From a virus: a stretch of 59,795 nucleotides of DNA. Positions 45,759 to 53,078 of the stretch are shown here, in pieces. Below the pieces are notes generated by a model. That model did not search any database. It saw only the letters and a list, made by a program, of their open reading frames with translations, and had not been told where the DNA came from. Numbering within the stretch: position 1 is the stretch's first letter; each line of letters opens with the position of its first letter. The stretch is taken from positions 1-59,795 of the IMG/VR virus record IMGVR_UViG_3300047548_000345; one strand, written 5' to 3'. Made by a program: the position numbers and the translations under genes.

Positions 45759-46319
45759 ATGCCTTGCATATATAGAATAAGAAATATTGTAACAGATGAT
45801 TGTTATATTGGCAAGACAAAGAAACTTGCCGAAGAAAGATACCAAAAGCATATCTATAATTGTCGTTCTGGAAGCGAAACATTCTTATACAATGCTATGC
45901 GTAAATATGGAGAAGAAAATTTCATTATTGAAACCATTGAAGAAGTCGATCATGAGTATCTTAATGAACGAGAGAAATATCACATACAAGAGCAAAAACC
46001 TCGTTATAACATGACAGAAGGTGGTGATGGAGGATATACTTCTAACTCACCCAAATTTATCAAATCTATGAAAGAGTATCATTCAAAGAAAGATAAATCT
46101 TCATATGCAACTTATGGAATGAAAGGTAAAAAGCAATCTGAACACTTCTTCAATTCAATAAGGCAAAAAAATAGTTGTCCAGTCATTTGCGAAAATATTG
46201 AATATCCTTCAGTAGGGGCTGCACAAGAAGCATATCCAGGTATATCTATTCGCAAAAGATTGGACAACCCTAAATATCCAGATTTTTATAGATTACGACC
46301 AAAAACTAATCGTAAGTAA
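45759..46319 (+). CDS. GIY-YIG homing endonuclease on the plus strand
   Basis: 186 residues. PCIYRIRNIVTDDCYIGKTK, RYQKHIYNCRSGSETFLYNA, YNMTEGGDGG and a NUMOD1-like tail (YPSVGAAQEAYPGISIRKRL) are present. It is the only convincing plus-strand gene in the window, placed between gene 44 and a small gene before the clamp. GAGGAA precedes the start, with CTAAATA 31 bases upstream. It converges on the small gene at 46327 with a 7-base gap and no terminator. Confidence 0.9.
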   Translation: MPCIYRIRNIVTDDCYIGKTKKLAEERYQKHIYNCRSGSETFLYNAMRKYGEENFIIETIEEVDHEYLNEREKYHIQEQKPRYNMTEGGDGGYTSNSPKFIKSMKEYHSKKDKSSYATYGMKGKKQSEHFFNSIRQKNSCPVICENIEYPSVGAAQEAYPGISIRKRLDNPKYPDFYRLRPKTNRK

Positions 46320-46326
46320 TCTGACA

Positions 46327-46530
46327 TTATATCTCCTCAAGGACTCTTTGAAAGACTTCTCTAGCACCTTTCTTACCTAGTTGCGTAACAAAAATTTGTT
46401 TAGACGCAACCATCATGGCTGATGCTAGAGCAAACAAGTCTTGTGTATCATCGCACATCATGATCTGCCTGTCAATAGGTTTCATGAGTTCTTTCATTCT
46501 TTCTAGGCGATGTTTAGGATCATATGCCAT
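46327..46530 (-). CDS. Small helical phage protein
   Basis: 67 residues: MAYDPKHRLERMKELMKPID, DLFALASAMMVASKQIFVTQ, GAREVFQRVLEEI. All-helical by pattern, similar to short proteins near the clamp in T4-like phages. The function is unknown. It starts inside the upstream gene's stop. Confidence 0.65.
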   Translation of the reverse strand: MAYDPKHRLERMKELMKPIDRQIMMCDDTQDLFALASAMMVASKQIFVTQLGKKGAREVFQRVLEEI

Positions 46531-46832
46531 TATACGGGTGCAGTATCTTTGAGAACCTTTGTGTAAAACTTTTCGAAGTTTTCGTTTTCTTCAACTTCCT
46601 CGTTGTAGTTAGCCTTGTAGTAAACCTTAGCCATACGACGAACAAGTTTCTTATCCACACCAAGGTCTTCAAATACCTTGTTGATGGTTTCTTTCTGCAA
46701 ATCGCGTTCAGCAGCCACGCGGGTCATGGAGTCATTCAGTTCTTGAATTGCACCACGAAGCCGCTTCTTATCACCATCAGAAAGCGATTCGACACTTACA
46801 TAAGGATTATTATGACCGATATTAGCCATCAC
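46530..46832 (-). CDS. DsbA-like DNA-binding protein
   Basis: 100 residues. A Lys/Glu-rich helical body, then VFEDLGVDKKLVRRMAKVYY and ENENFEKFYTKVL, which resemble the C-terminal half of T4 DsbA (ELGVDGKMFNRLLALYH...LYDTVF), a dsDNA-binding protein of late transcription. Position next to the clamp gene, which activates late promoters in T4, supports this. The IGHNNP start is typical of host DUF2312/GapR-like proteins, so a GapR-like role is an alternative. Confidence 0.6.
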   Translation of the reverse strand: MMANIGHNNPYVSVESLSDGDKKRLRGAIQELNDSMTRVAAERDLQKETINKVFEDLGVDKKLVRRMAKVYYKANYNEEVEENENFEKFYTKVLKDTAPV

Positions 46833-47485
46833 TTAGTCTCCAAAGCAATGAAGTAAACCAACTTGCCAGTTGCATTGACAAACTTAGCAAAGCCACCGAT
46901 AGCAATCTCAACGTGATAGTTATCAGGAATCAAGCGAAGATTTTCAGTCTTGAACGATACAGCAAAGTCCTTGCCAGTATAATCATCAATCTTTGTCGAT
47001 GCAAAGTTCGAAGTGTCGTTTGACTTTTCGTGAGTTTGAAGACGAAGTTCACCATTCTTACCAATGACAGTCAAGTGAGACAAGCTATTCATGGCTGCAA
47101 GACGAAGGATCTTGCTGAGTGTGGTATTAGAAAGGTTGAACGAAACATCTACATTCTTCAACACAAGGTCTTTGCCTTGCGGTGGAGAAATGATCAGGCT
47201 CGGCGAACAAGAATAATAGTTAAGTTGCATCTCACCATCATCCATGACAACACTCTCATTCGAGAATGTCATATCAGGATTCTTTAGAGTTGTAACATTG
47301 CCGAGAAACTGGTTCAGATCATAGATGCCGAAAGTTTCAGGAATGTTATCTTCAAGATGAGCTTCAACCAGAATAGTCTGTTCTGGTGAAATGGTTTTCT
47401 GAACATTGCCTTTCTGAAGGACAACTCCCGAATTAATCGAAGAAAAGTTCTTCAAGACAGCCAAGGTATTTTCAGATAGTTTCAT
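46829..47485 (-). CDS. 45: Sliding clamp gp45
   Basis: 218 residues (T4: 228). MKLSENTLAVLKNFSSINSG, GIYDLNQFLGNVTTLKNPDM, YYSCSPSLIISPPQGKDLVL and a final FAKFVNATGKLVYFIALETK follow the two-domain clamp pattern. The trimer tethers gp43 and, in T4, activates late transcription. AGGAG precedes the start; TTTACA-17-TATACT lies upstream. Confidence 0.94.
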   Translation of the reverse strand: MKLSENTLAVLKNFSSINSGVVLQKGNVQKTISPEQTILVEAHLEDNIPETFGIYDLNQFLGNVTTLKNPDMTFSNESVVMDDGEMQLNYYSCSPSLIISPPQGKDLVLKNVDVSFNLSNTTLSKILRLAAMNSLSHLTVIGKNGELRLQTHEKSNDTSNFASTKIDDYTGKDFAVSFKTENLRLIPDNYHVEIAIGGFAKFVNATGKLVYFIALETK

Positions 47486-47503
47486 AATATACTCCTAGAG
47501 TTT

Positions 47504-48157
47504 TCACGCGACTTTGTTTAGTATAGCAGCATTTGTAGGTCCTGTAAAGACCTTTAGCATATGAAAAACATCAGCCTCTAACATTATTAAGGACGAGTTG
47601 TTTGGAATATGATAATCAAAGTTTTCACCAATCCATGCCCATTCAGAATAATGAACATTAGGATATTTTTCTGTCATAATATCGGTGTTCTTTTCAGTAT
47701 TAGCCTTAAGTGCTGTATCATACCACTTCGGCTCTTTACCTCTCGAAACACGGACAACATGCCCACCGTAATCTCGAATAAATTTTACCTCATTTGAGAA
47801 GCGAACATCAGGAATGACAACATGCTCATGATTGGCTAGCCGCTTTGCTACGGTATGAATCCATATATCAGGATGAAATGTGTTTCGACCTGCTTCTGTT
47901 CCCATCATCTGCAAAGCGAGGCGAGGTGTGATATTGAAGTCTAACCGCTCACTCCACCAAGAATCGATAGTTTCTCTAAAGTCTCGGCTTTCATCAGTAT
48001 CACCTTCAAGTAGGTGCCGTGGCCACTGGAAGATAGTGGCCACGGCGTCTTTGACTGCATCAGCAAAAGACAGTTTGACAAACCCATAATCTTTTACGAG
48101 AATGTCTCCTACGGTGCCTTTGCCTGATCCTGCAAATCCGACAACACCAATAAGCAT
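47504..48157 (-). CDS. 1: Deoxynucleoside monophosphate kinase (T4 gp1-like)
   Basis: 217 residues. P-loop GFAGSGKGT at 7-15, FADAVKDAVATIFQWPRHLL, ESRDFRETIDSWWSERL, MMGTEAGRNTFHPDIWIH and VIPDVRFSNEVKFI are typical of T4 gp1. It phosphorylates dNMPs, including dTMP, to dNDPs using ATP. The start sits next to the glycosyltransferase stop. Confidence 0.93.
   Translation of the reverse strand: MLIGVVGFAGSGKGTVGDILVKDYGFVKLSFADAVKDAVATIFQWPRHLLEGDTDESRDFRETIDSWWSERLDFNITPRLALQMMGTEAGRNTFHPDIWIHTVAKRLANHEHVVIPDVRFSNEVKFIRDYGGHVVRVSRGKEPKWYDTALKANTEKNTDIMTEKYPNVHYSEWAWIGENFDYHIPNNSSLIMLEADVFHMLKVFTGPTNAAILNKVA
47520..47548 (-). promoter_or_regulatory. Sigma70-type promoter for the clamp gene
   Basis: Minus strand TTTACA, 17-base spacer, TATACT, inside the end of the dNMP kinase gene and 35 bases before the clamp start. 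Confidence 0.6.
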
Positions 48158-48975
48158 CAGAGATTTCCTGTCAATGCGGCGATCTTATTCATATCGCCAG
48201 TAAATGCGTAAGTGCCGACATGCTGAGTTCTCATCCATGGGCAAAGCCAAATCTGACCGCCAATGGCTCGCCAATACTGACAGAACATATAATCTTCTGA
48301 TAGATAGCGATGAGAATCAGGATCAATCACGGTATCAAAGTATGCATGAATGTATCTTGAGCCATCAAAGTTAGCCTGGCCTGCATGATCAGGCTTATAG
48401 TTCAAGTGAGGATATTCTTCTTTGAATTTATCAAAGACGGCACGCTTGACGAGCATGAAGCCTGTGCCAATTTCCATCACTTCAAGAGGTTCGGTTACTC
48501 TGAATGAGGTTGTACCAGGAACAGCGTTGAAAACATAATCGCCAGTCAAACCTTCAAGTTCACCTGGATCAAATTTACTATCATCAAAATCAGGTTTGGC
48601 TAAAACATTCTTAGCACCCTTGAATACATTCTTCCAGTTGATTGACTTTTTAGGATAAGGTCCACCAATAATATCTTTGTCAATAGCAAGAAGCGCAAGA
48701 ACATCTTGAGGATTGAAAAGAATATCTGAGTCAATAAACAAAAGATGTGTATAGCCAGAACGAAGAAATTCATCTACAAGATAATTTCGCGCTCTAGTAA
48801 TCAGAGATTCGTTGAAGAGGAATGAAAAGCGGATTTCAATACCATATTGGGTACACATGCCTTGTAAATCGAGACATGCTTTCATATAAAGACCATTGCA
48901 ATTACCACCATACATAGGTGTTGCAACAAATAGTTTATGTTTGCGAAGATCGTTGACGTTAATCGAAAGTTCCAT
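48157..48975 (-). CDS. Glycosyltransferase-like protein
   Basis: 272 residues from the ATG at 48975, GGAGTG 8 bases upstream. KLFVATPMYGGNCNGLYMKA, GYTHLLFIDSDILFNPQDVL (DSD metal motif), IGGPYPKK and EIGTGFMLVKRAVFDKFKEE match a GT-A-like family common in large phages. It may glycosylate DNA, protein or a host glycan; the acceptor is unknown. It lies outside the main glycan cassette. Confidence 0.75.
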   Translation of the reverse strand: MELSINVNDLRKHKLFVATPMYGGNCNGLYMKACLDLQGMCTQYGIEIRFSFLFNESLITRARNYLVDEFLRSGYTHLLFIDSDILFNPQDVLALLAIDKDIIGGPYPKKSINWKNVFKGAKNVLAKPDFDDSKFDPGELEGLTGDYVFNAVPGTTSFRVTEPLEVMEIGTGFMLVKRAVFDKFKEEYPHLNYKPDHAGQANFDGSRYIHAYFDTVIDPDSHRYLSEDYMFCQYWRAIGGQIWLCPWMRTQHVGTYAFTGDMNKIAALTGNL

Positions 48976-48996
48976 GATGATCACTCCGTGAATAAT

Positions 48997-49030
48997 AAAA
49001 GGGATGCTACAAGTATATAGCATCCCTTTT
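48997..49030 (-). terminator. Rho-independent terminator after the HTH gene
   Basis: AAAAGGGATGCTA/TAGCATCCCTTTT: a perfect 13-base-pair stem, 8-base loop and T-run on both strands. It lies between the HTH gene stop and the glycosyltransferase start. Confidence 0.88.
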
Positions 49031-49051
49031 GAAAAGTATCACATGAAAAAC

Positions 49052-49264
49052 TTACGAGGCAATACGATAGAACATCGTGCGACGACCATTCACCATACGG
49101 TAGTTGCTGTAGATCGTCTTGCCTTCGAGATTACGAAGGTCAGAAACACGCTTGTGGACTGCCGAAGGAGAAACCTTGGCGAGACGAGCGAGTTTGGAAA
49201 CGGTAATACCGGCACCATCTGAATTGCGACGAAGATACTTAGCAACCTGTGAAAGCTGTGACAT
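49052..49264 (-). CDS. Small winged-helix DNA-binding protein
   Basis: 70 residues from the ATG at 49264 (GGAG 9 bases upstream). VAKYLRRNSDGAGITVSKLA and RLAKVSPSAVHKRVSDLRNL form a helix-turn-helix, followed by a wing (TIYSNYRMVNGRRTMFYRIA). It is probably a transcription regulator. It is monocistronic, between a strong promoter with a 13-base inverted repeat and a strong terminator, as for a phage switch. Confidence 0.75.
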   Translation of the reverse strand: MSQLSQVAKYLRRNSDGAGITVSKLARLAKVSPSAVHKRVSDLRNLEGKTIYSNYRMVNGRRTMFYRIAS

Positions 49265-49311
49265 TAGTTTATGCTCCATTTGTTTCAAAATATACGGTCA
49301 CTTATAGAAGT

Positions 49312-49351
49312 GGCTCCATGATGGAAAGTGACCAGCAACCATCATGGAGCC
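49312..49351. repeat. 13-base perfect inverted repeat in the HTH gene leader
   Basis: GGCTCCATGATGG, 14-base spacer, CCATCATGGAGCC. On the minus strand it lies just downstream of the expected transcription start (promoter 49352-49379). It could be an operator or a 5' stem-loop. Confidence 0.8.
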
Positions 49352-49379
49352 ATTATGACATACTTTTAAGGTATGTCAA
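49352..49379 (-). promoter_or_regulatory. Sigma70-type promoter with small palindrome, HTH gene
   Basis: Minus strand TTGACA, 16-base spacer, CATAAT. GACATAC/GTATGTC, a 7-base inverted repeat, spans the spacer and is a candidate operator. Confidence 0.65.
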
Positions 49380-49391
49380 TTCTTTTTTTGA

Positions 49392-50630
49392 TTAGAACGC
49401 AACTTCTTCCGTTGCGTTGCCAACCGGATCGACAGCGCCTTCAGGAAGCGGATCGACAGTAGCATCCAGTTTCTTGTAAAGATCAAGAAAGCTATTCTTG
49501 GTATCCACATCAAAGCGGTTCAAGCAAAGCGTAACAGCCTTTTCACGATCATTGAAGATAGCGAAGGCTTCGCAGATATGAACCAGGCGGCGGGTCGAAA
49601 TGATTTCAGACACAGCACCTTCAAAGAAGGACTTGCGGATCACATCAGCCCAAGTCACCAACTTTTCAACGAAGTCTTTGTCTTCCATGCCAGAAGCCTT
49701 GAGGACATTAGTGATGATCTTAGTTTCGATTTTCGTGGAAGGATATTCTTGTTCCATTGTAATCGAGAAACGCTCAAGGAAGGCTTCGTTCATAACATTG
49801 GTGCCGATAAAGCGACCATCATCAGAACCTTTGCCTTTTGTGTTAGCCGTTGCAATGATATTGAAACCAGCAGCAGGCGTGATGACCTTGTTGATCTTTT
49901 TGAGATAGATCGGCTTGCCTTCGAGGACAGGCTGAAGGCACATTAGTTTATTAGAACCAAGGTCAACTTCATCAAGGAGAAGAACGGCGCCACGCTCCAT
50001 TGCAACCACAATTGGACCATTCTGCCAGACGGTCTTGCCGTCTTGCAGGCGGAAGCCGCCGATCAGATCATCCTCATCAGTTTCGATTGTAATGTTGACG
50101 CGAACACACTCGCGCTTTTCCTGAGCGCAAACTTGTTCGACCATCATCGTCTTGCCGTTGCCAGAAAGACCTGTGATATAAACGGGATAAAACTTTTTGG
50201 ATGCGATGATTGACCGAACATCAGCAAAGTTGCCGAACGGGACATAGCCAGTAGCCTTTTCAGGCACAAGGCTAAATTCATTGACTTGAGCCTGAGGGTT
50301 CATTTGTAATACCGTTGCTGCCATCGCGGCTTCTGCAAGATTTTCAACAGGTGCGGAAGAAACTTCCACGGTTTGGACGAGAGGCTTAGCAACCGTCTTG
50401 ACCTTAGCGACCTTGACAGGCACGGACTTAACTTGAATATAAGACGGACCGTTCAGCGAATAAACGCCACGGGCAATCCGTAGAGAAGTATCATTAAGAA
50501 GCCAATTCGGAAGATCAAGGTTGTTCTCAGCGCAAACATCAAGAACCTGCTGGCGGGTGATGGAATCAATATCACCATAAGAGGACTTGACGGCATTGAG
50601 GAACACCGAACGGTCAACGAGCTTAGGCAT
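49392..50630 (-). CDS. CobS/MoxR-like AAA+ ATPase
   Basis: 412 residues. Walker A GLSGNGKT (154-161), Walker B AVLLLDEVDLGSNK, NIIATANTKGKG with DDGRFIGTNVMNEAFLERFS, as in CobS and MoxR ATPases. The N-terminal 110 residues are a separate domain with a Pro/Val/Lys-rich linker. Phage versions are often annotated as porphyrin biosynthesis CobS, but pairing with the VWA/HExxH gene upstream suggests a protein- or DNA-remodelling complex (inference). Sigma70 promoter at 50670. Confidence 0.88.
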   Translation of the reverse strand: MPKLVDRSVFLNAVKSSYGDIDSITRQQVLDVCAENNLDLPNWLLNDTSLRIARGVYSLNGPSYIQVKSVPVKVAKVKTVAKPLVQTVEVSSAPVENLAEAAMAATVLQMNPQAQVNEFSLVPEKATGYVPFGNFADVRSIIASKKFYPVYITGLSGNGKTMMVEQVCAQEKRECVRVNITIETDEDDLIGGFRLQDGKTVWQNGPIVVAMERGAVLLLDEVDLGSNKLMCLQPVLEGKPIYLKKINKVITPAAGFNIIATANTKGKGSDDGRFIGTNVMNEAFLERFSITMEQEYPSTKIETKIITNVLKASGMEDKDFVEKLVTWADVIRKSFFEGAVSEIISTRRLVHICEAFAIFNDREKAVTLCLNRFDVDTKNSFLDLYKKLDATVDPLPEGAVDPVGNATEEVAF

Positions 50631-50669
50631 GGGTCACTTTTCCTAGTTGTCTGTTTCGATTATGGATTG

Positions 50670-50698
50670 ATTATAGCATGGTAAAGGCGGAATGTCAA
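50670..50698 (-). promoter_or_regulatory. Sigma70-type promoter for the AAA+ gene
   Basis: Minus strand TTGACA, 17-base spacer, TATAAT, an almost consensus promoter 40 bases before the AAA+ start, overlapping the 3' end of the VWA gene. Confidence 0.8.
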
Positions 50699-52950
50699 GC
50701 CGCCTTCGCCTTATTTGAGGAAACTTTGTCAATGAATTGTCGCAGAAGGACACGATTGATTGACTTGTTTTCCGTAAACTTCATAAACTCCTTAGCGATC
50801 TTCGTTTTTGTCATGGTAGGATCGATAGTGAGTTTATTTTCGGTTGCTGCCATAGACTTGGCATTGATAACATAATATTCATCATAGCCTTCAGACTTGA
50901 CAGGAACAAACTTGTTTTCTTTCCAGAATTTGTTCATCTTATCATGAATTTCAAGATTGAAATAGCGGCGCATAACAGAGCGAGTGCTATCTGTGCTAAG
51001 GAAGAACCCGATCAGGTTAGTATCGGTTCGATCCTTGAGAATACGCAACAAAATATTGGTCAATTCACCATAGGCGCCACGAATATCACCGTTGATATTA
51101 TATTCTTTTTTCGCCACATTATCGCGGAGAATAAAGCGAGTGCCTTTTGGTTTATGAGGTTGATATTGGAGAGAATTTACACCTTCGATAGGATTAGATT
51201 CACCATCTGTCAAGAAAATGGTATTGACGATTTGCAACTTATTGTTTTTGCGGAAATCGTTGACCAGTTTTTCAGCCGCAATGATAGCCTGATTAAGCGG
51301 CGTGCCGTTCATAGGATCAATATGGTTCCACATTGAACGCGCCCACAAATAAACGTAAGCACGATTAAGTTCCGCAACATTCATACGAGACGAGAGAATG
51401 TTACGCATACGCAAGTTGCCGACAGAAAAAGTGCCGGGTGTCCTATCAAAGCAAAGTTCACCGCGAAGATCATCTTTGTAAGTTGGATCACGGAACGTGT
51501 AGACTTCAAACGGAATCTGAACACGCTTACAGAACATGGTCAGGCTCATAAGTTGTTTTACGGTATTTGTCATACCATAACTCATTGAACCAGACCAGTC
51601 AAGAAACATGATGAAGCCATGGTTCTTACCATTAGGAACAACCGACAAGCGGCGGAAGATATCCTCATTAAACTTGTAACTGTGTAGTTTATTGGTATCG
51701 ATAACACCGGTTTTGGCTACAGAAATGCGGGAGTAAATATCAGCCGATTTACGAGCTTCAAACTCTTTCACCATGAAAGAAATCGTGGCATTTTCTTCCG
51801 CTTTGAAACGGTTCACGTTTTCATTTACAGCGGCATACCATCCTTCAGTATAGTTATAGTGACTTTTGATTGACGTTTCAATTTCAGACAAAACTCGTTT
51901 ATAATCATGAACGATTACATCATGATTAGCTTTGGGAATGTCCACATAGACATAATTAATATCATCATCGGCTACGATATTAGCAAGATTGCGTTCCCAA
52001 GCCCGTTCTGTTTGGGACTCAGGAATAAAATCTTTATCGGATGAACCGGCGCGGTCGCTGCCAGTTTTGTTTTTTTGATTTTCAGAATCCGTTTCGTTAA
52101 TGTCGCCTTCGCCTTGATGACCATCAGCGCCGTCACCATCATCATTATCAGATTCCTCATCACCTTCGGCTGAGGTTTCTTTTGCTTTTGAAGTTTTTAC
52201 TTTTTGAGAGTTTCCATCGGAATCATCCGCATCATCATCGTCGAAATCGAAATCATCACCATCATCGGACATTTCAAAATCAAAATCATCGGAGTCATCA
52301 TCGCCTTCACCAAAGTCAATGTCCGATTCCAACTCTTGATTGTTCTCGCCTTTACGCTTTGAGTAAAGATAAACTTCCTCAGTAAGAGCCTCAACTTCGG
52401 CCCACGTTTCAAGATTTTCAGCCCGCTTGATAAACGGCATTTCTTCTTTTGAAAACTTAACGCCGAGCAAAGCACCACCTTTGAAGTAAAGGTTCATGCG
52501 GTCGATGAAAGACATTGAATTAATATCTTTAGTAGCCGTGCCGAAAAAATCACGTTCGATTAATTCTTTATAGCCGACAATATAGTTTCGACGGGCACCA
52601 GGATAACGGCGCTTTTGACGTTTATCAATACGAGCATCCTCGATTACATTGAGAAAACCTTTGATAGCACCTTTCGCACGGTCATTTTCATTACCGTGGA
52701 CATTCTTGCAAATTTTATTAATAGTGCCGAGCCAGTCATCAGCCTTGGTATCAAGAGCATGACCGACCTCATGGACGACCAGCATATCATAAAGGTCATT
52801 TGAGATATTGCGCCAGACGGGAAGAACGAGCAAACGGTTCTTAACGTCAAAATATGCCGTCTTAGCGGACGGTGAATGTTGAAATGAAATGTTTTCAGTA
52901 GCCAGCAACTTAGCCAGCATGGACTTGCTTTGAGTATTATGTTCCGTCAT
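50695..52950 (-). CDS. VWA-domain protein with HExxH site, partner of the AAA+ ATPase
   Basis: 751 residues from the ATG at 52950 (GAGG 8 bases upstream; an ATG at 52968 would sit on the transcription start). LVVHEVGHALDT (HEVGH, 60-64) and NVIEDARIDKR (101-111) form a zinc-protease-like N-domain. A very acidic linker (about 208-300) follows, then a von Willebrand A domain with MIDAS FLDWSGSMSYG (451-456). This is the layout of CobT-like partners of CobS/MoxR ATPases, with an added metallo-site. The same promoter palindrome as at 17.7 kb precedes it. Confidence 0.85.
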   Translation of the reverse strand: MTEHNTQSKSMLAKLLATENISFQHSPSAKTAYFDVKNRLLVLPVWRNISNDLYDMLVVHEVGHALDTKADDWLGTINKICKNVHGNENDRAKGAIKGFLNVIEDARIDKRQKRRYPGARRNYIVGYKELIERDFFGTATKDINSMSFIDRMNLYFKGGALLGVKFSKEEMPFIKRAENLETWAEVEALTEEVYLYSKRKGENNQELESDIDFGEGDDDSDDFDFEMSDDGDDFDFDDDDADDSDGNSQKVKTSKAKETSAEGDEESDNDDGDGADGHQGEGDINETDSENQKNKTGSDRAGSSDKDFIPESQTERAWERNLANIVADDDINYVYVDIPKANHDVIVHDYKRVLSEIETSIKSHYNYTEGWYAAVNENVNRFKAEENATISFMVKEFEARKSADIYSRISVAKTGVIDTNKLHSYKFNEDIFRRLSVVPNGKNHGFIMFLDWSGSMSYGMTNTVKQLMSLTMFCKRVQIPFEVYTFRDPTYKDDLRGELCFDRTPGTFSVGNLRMRNILSSRMNVAELNRAYVYLWARSMWNHIDPMNGTPLNQAIIAAEKLVNDFRKNNKLQIVNTIFLTDGESNPIEGVNSLQYQPHKPKGTRFILRDNVAKKEYNINGDIRGAYGELTNILLRILKDRTDTNLIGFFLSTDSTRSVMRRYFNLEIHDKMNKFWKENKFVPVKSEGYDEYYVINAKSMAATENKLTIDPTMTKTKIAKEFMKFTENKSINRVLLRQFIDKVSSNKAKAA

Positions 52951-52974
52951 GGATGCCTCACCAATCATGGTACC

Positions 52975-53002
52975 ATTATAGACGAAAAGGAGGCGTGGTC
53001 AA
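52975..53002 (-). promoter_or_regulatory. Sigma70-type promoter for the VWA gene
   Basis: Minus strand TTGACC, 16-base spacer, TATAAT. The -35 box lies inside the shared palindrome (52989-53031). Confidence 0.8.
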
Positions 53003-53031
53003 GCATGTTTTTGCATACCAGACCAGCCTCC
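52989..53031. repeat. Palindromic promoter element, copy 2
   Basis: GGAGGCgTGGTC ... GACCAgCCTCC around AAGCATGTTTTTGCATACC. It is nearly identical to copy 1 at 17744-17787, and both copies contain the -35 hexamer TTGACC at the same position. Confidence 0.7.
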
Positions 53032-53078
53032 TCTGCATGGCTCAGGTGTGGCATAAAAGCCACATATTTTTCAATGGT

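Noticed and set aside
51972-52478. Met/Lys- or Ile-rich frames opposite and inside the VWA gene
   Set aside because: They come from the acidic GAT/GAC repeat region read in the wrong frame; the VWA frame has clear domains on both sides.
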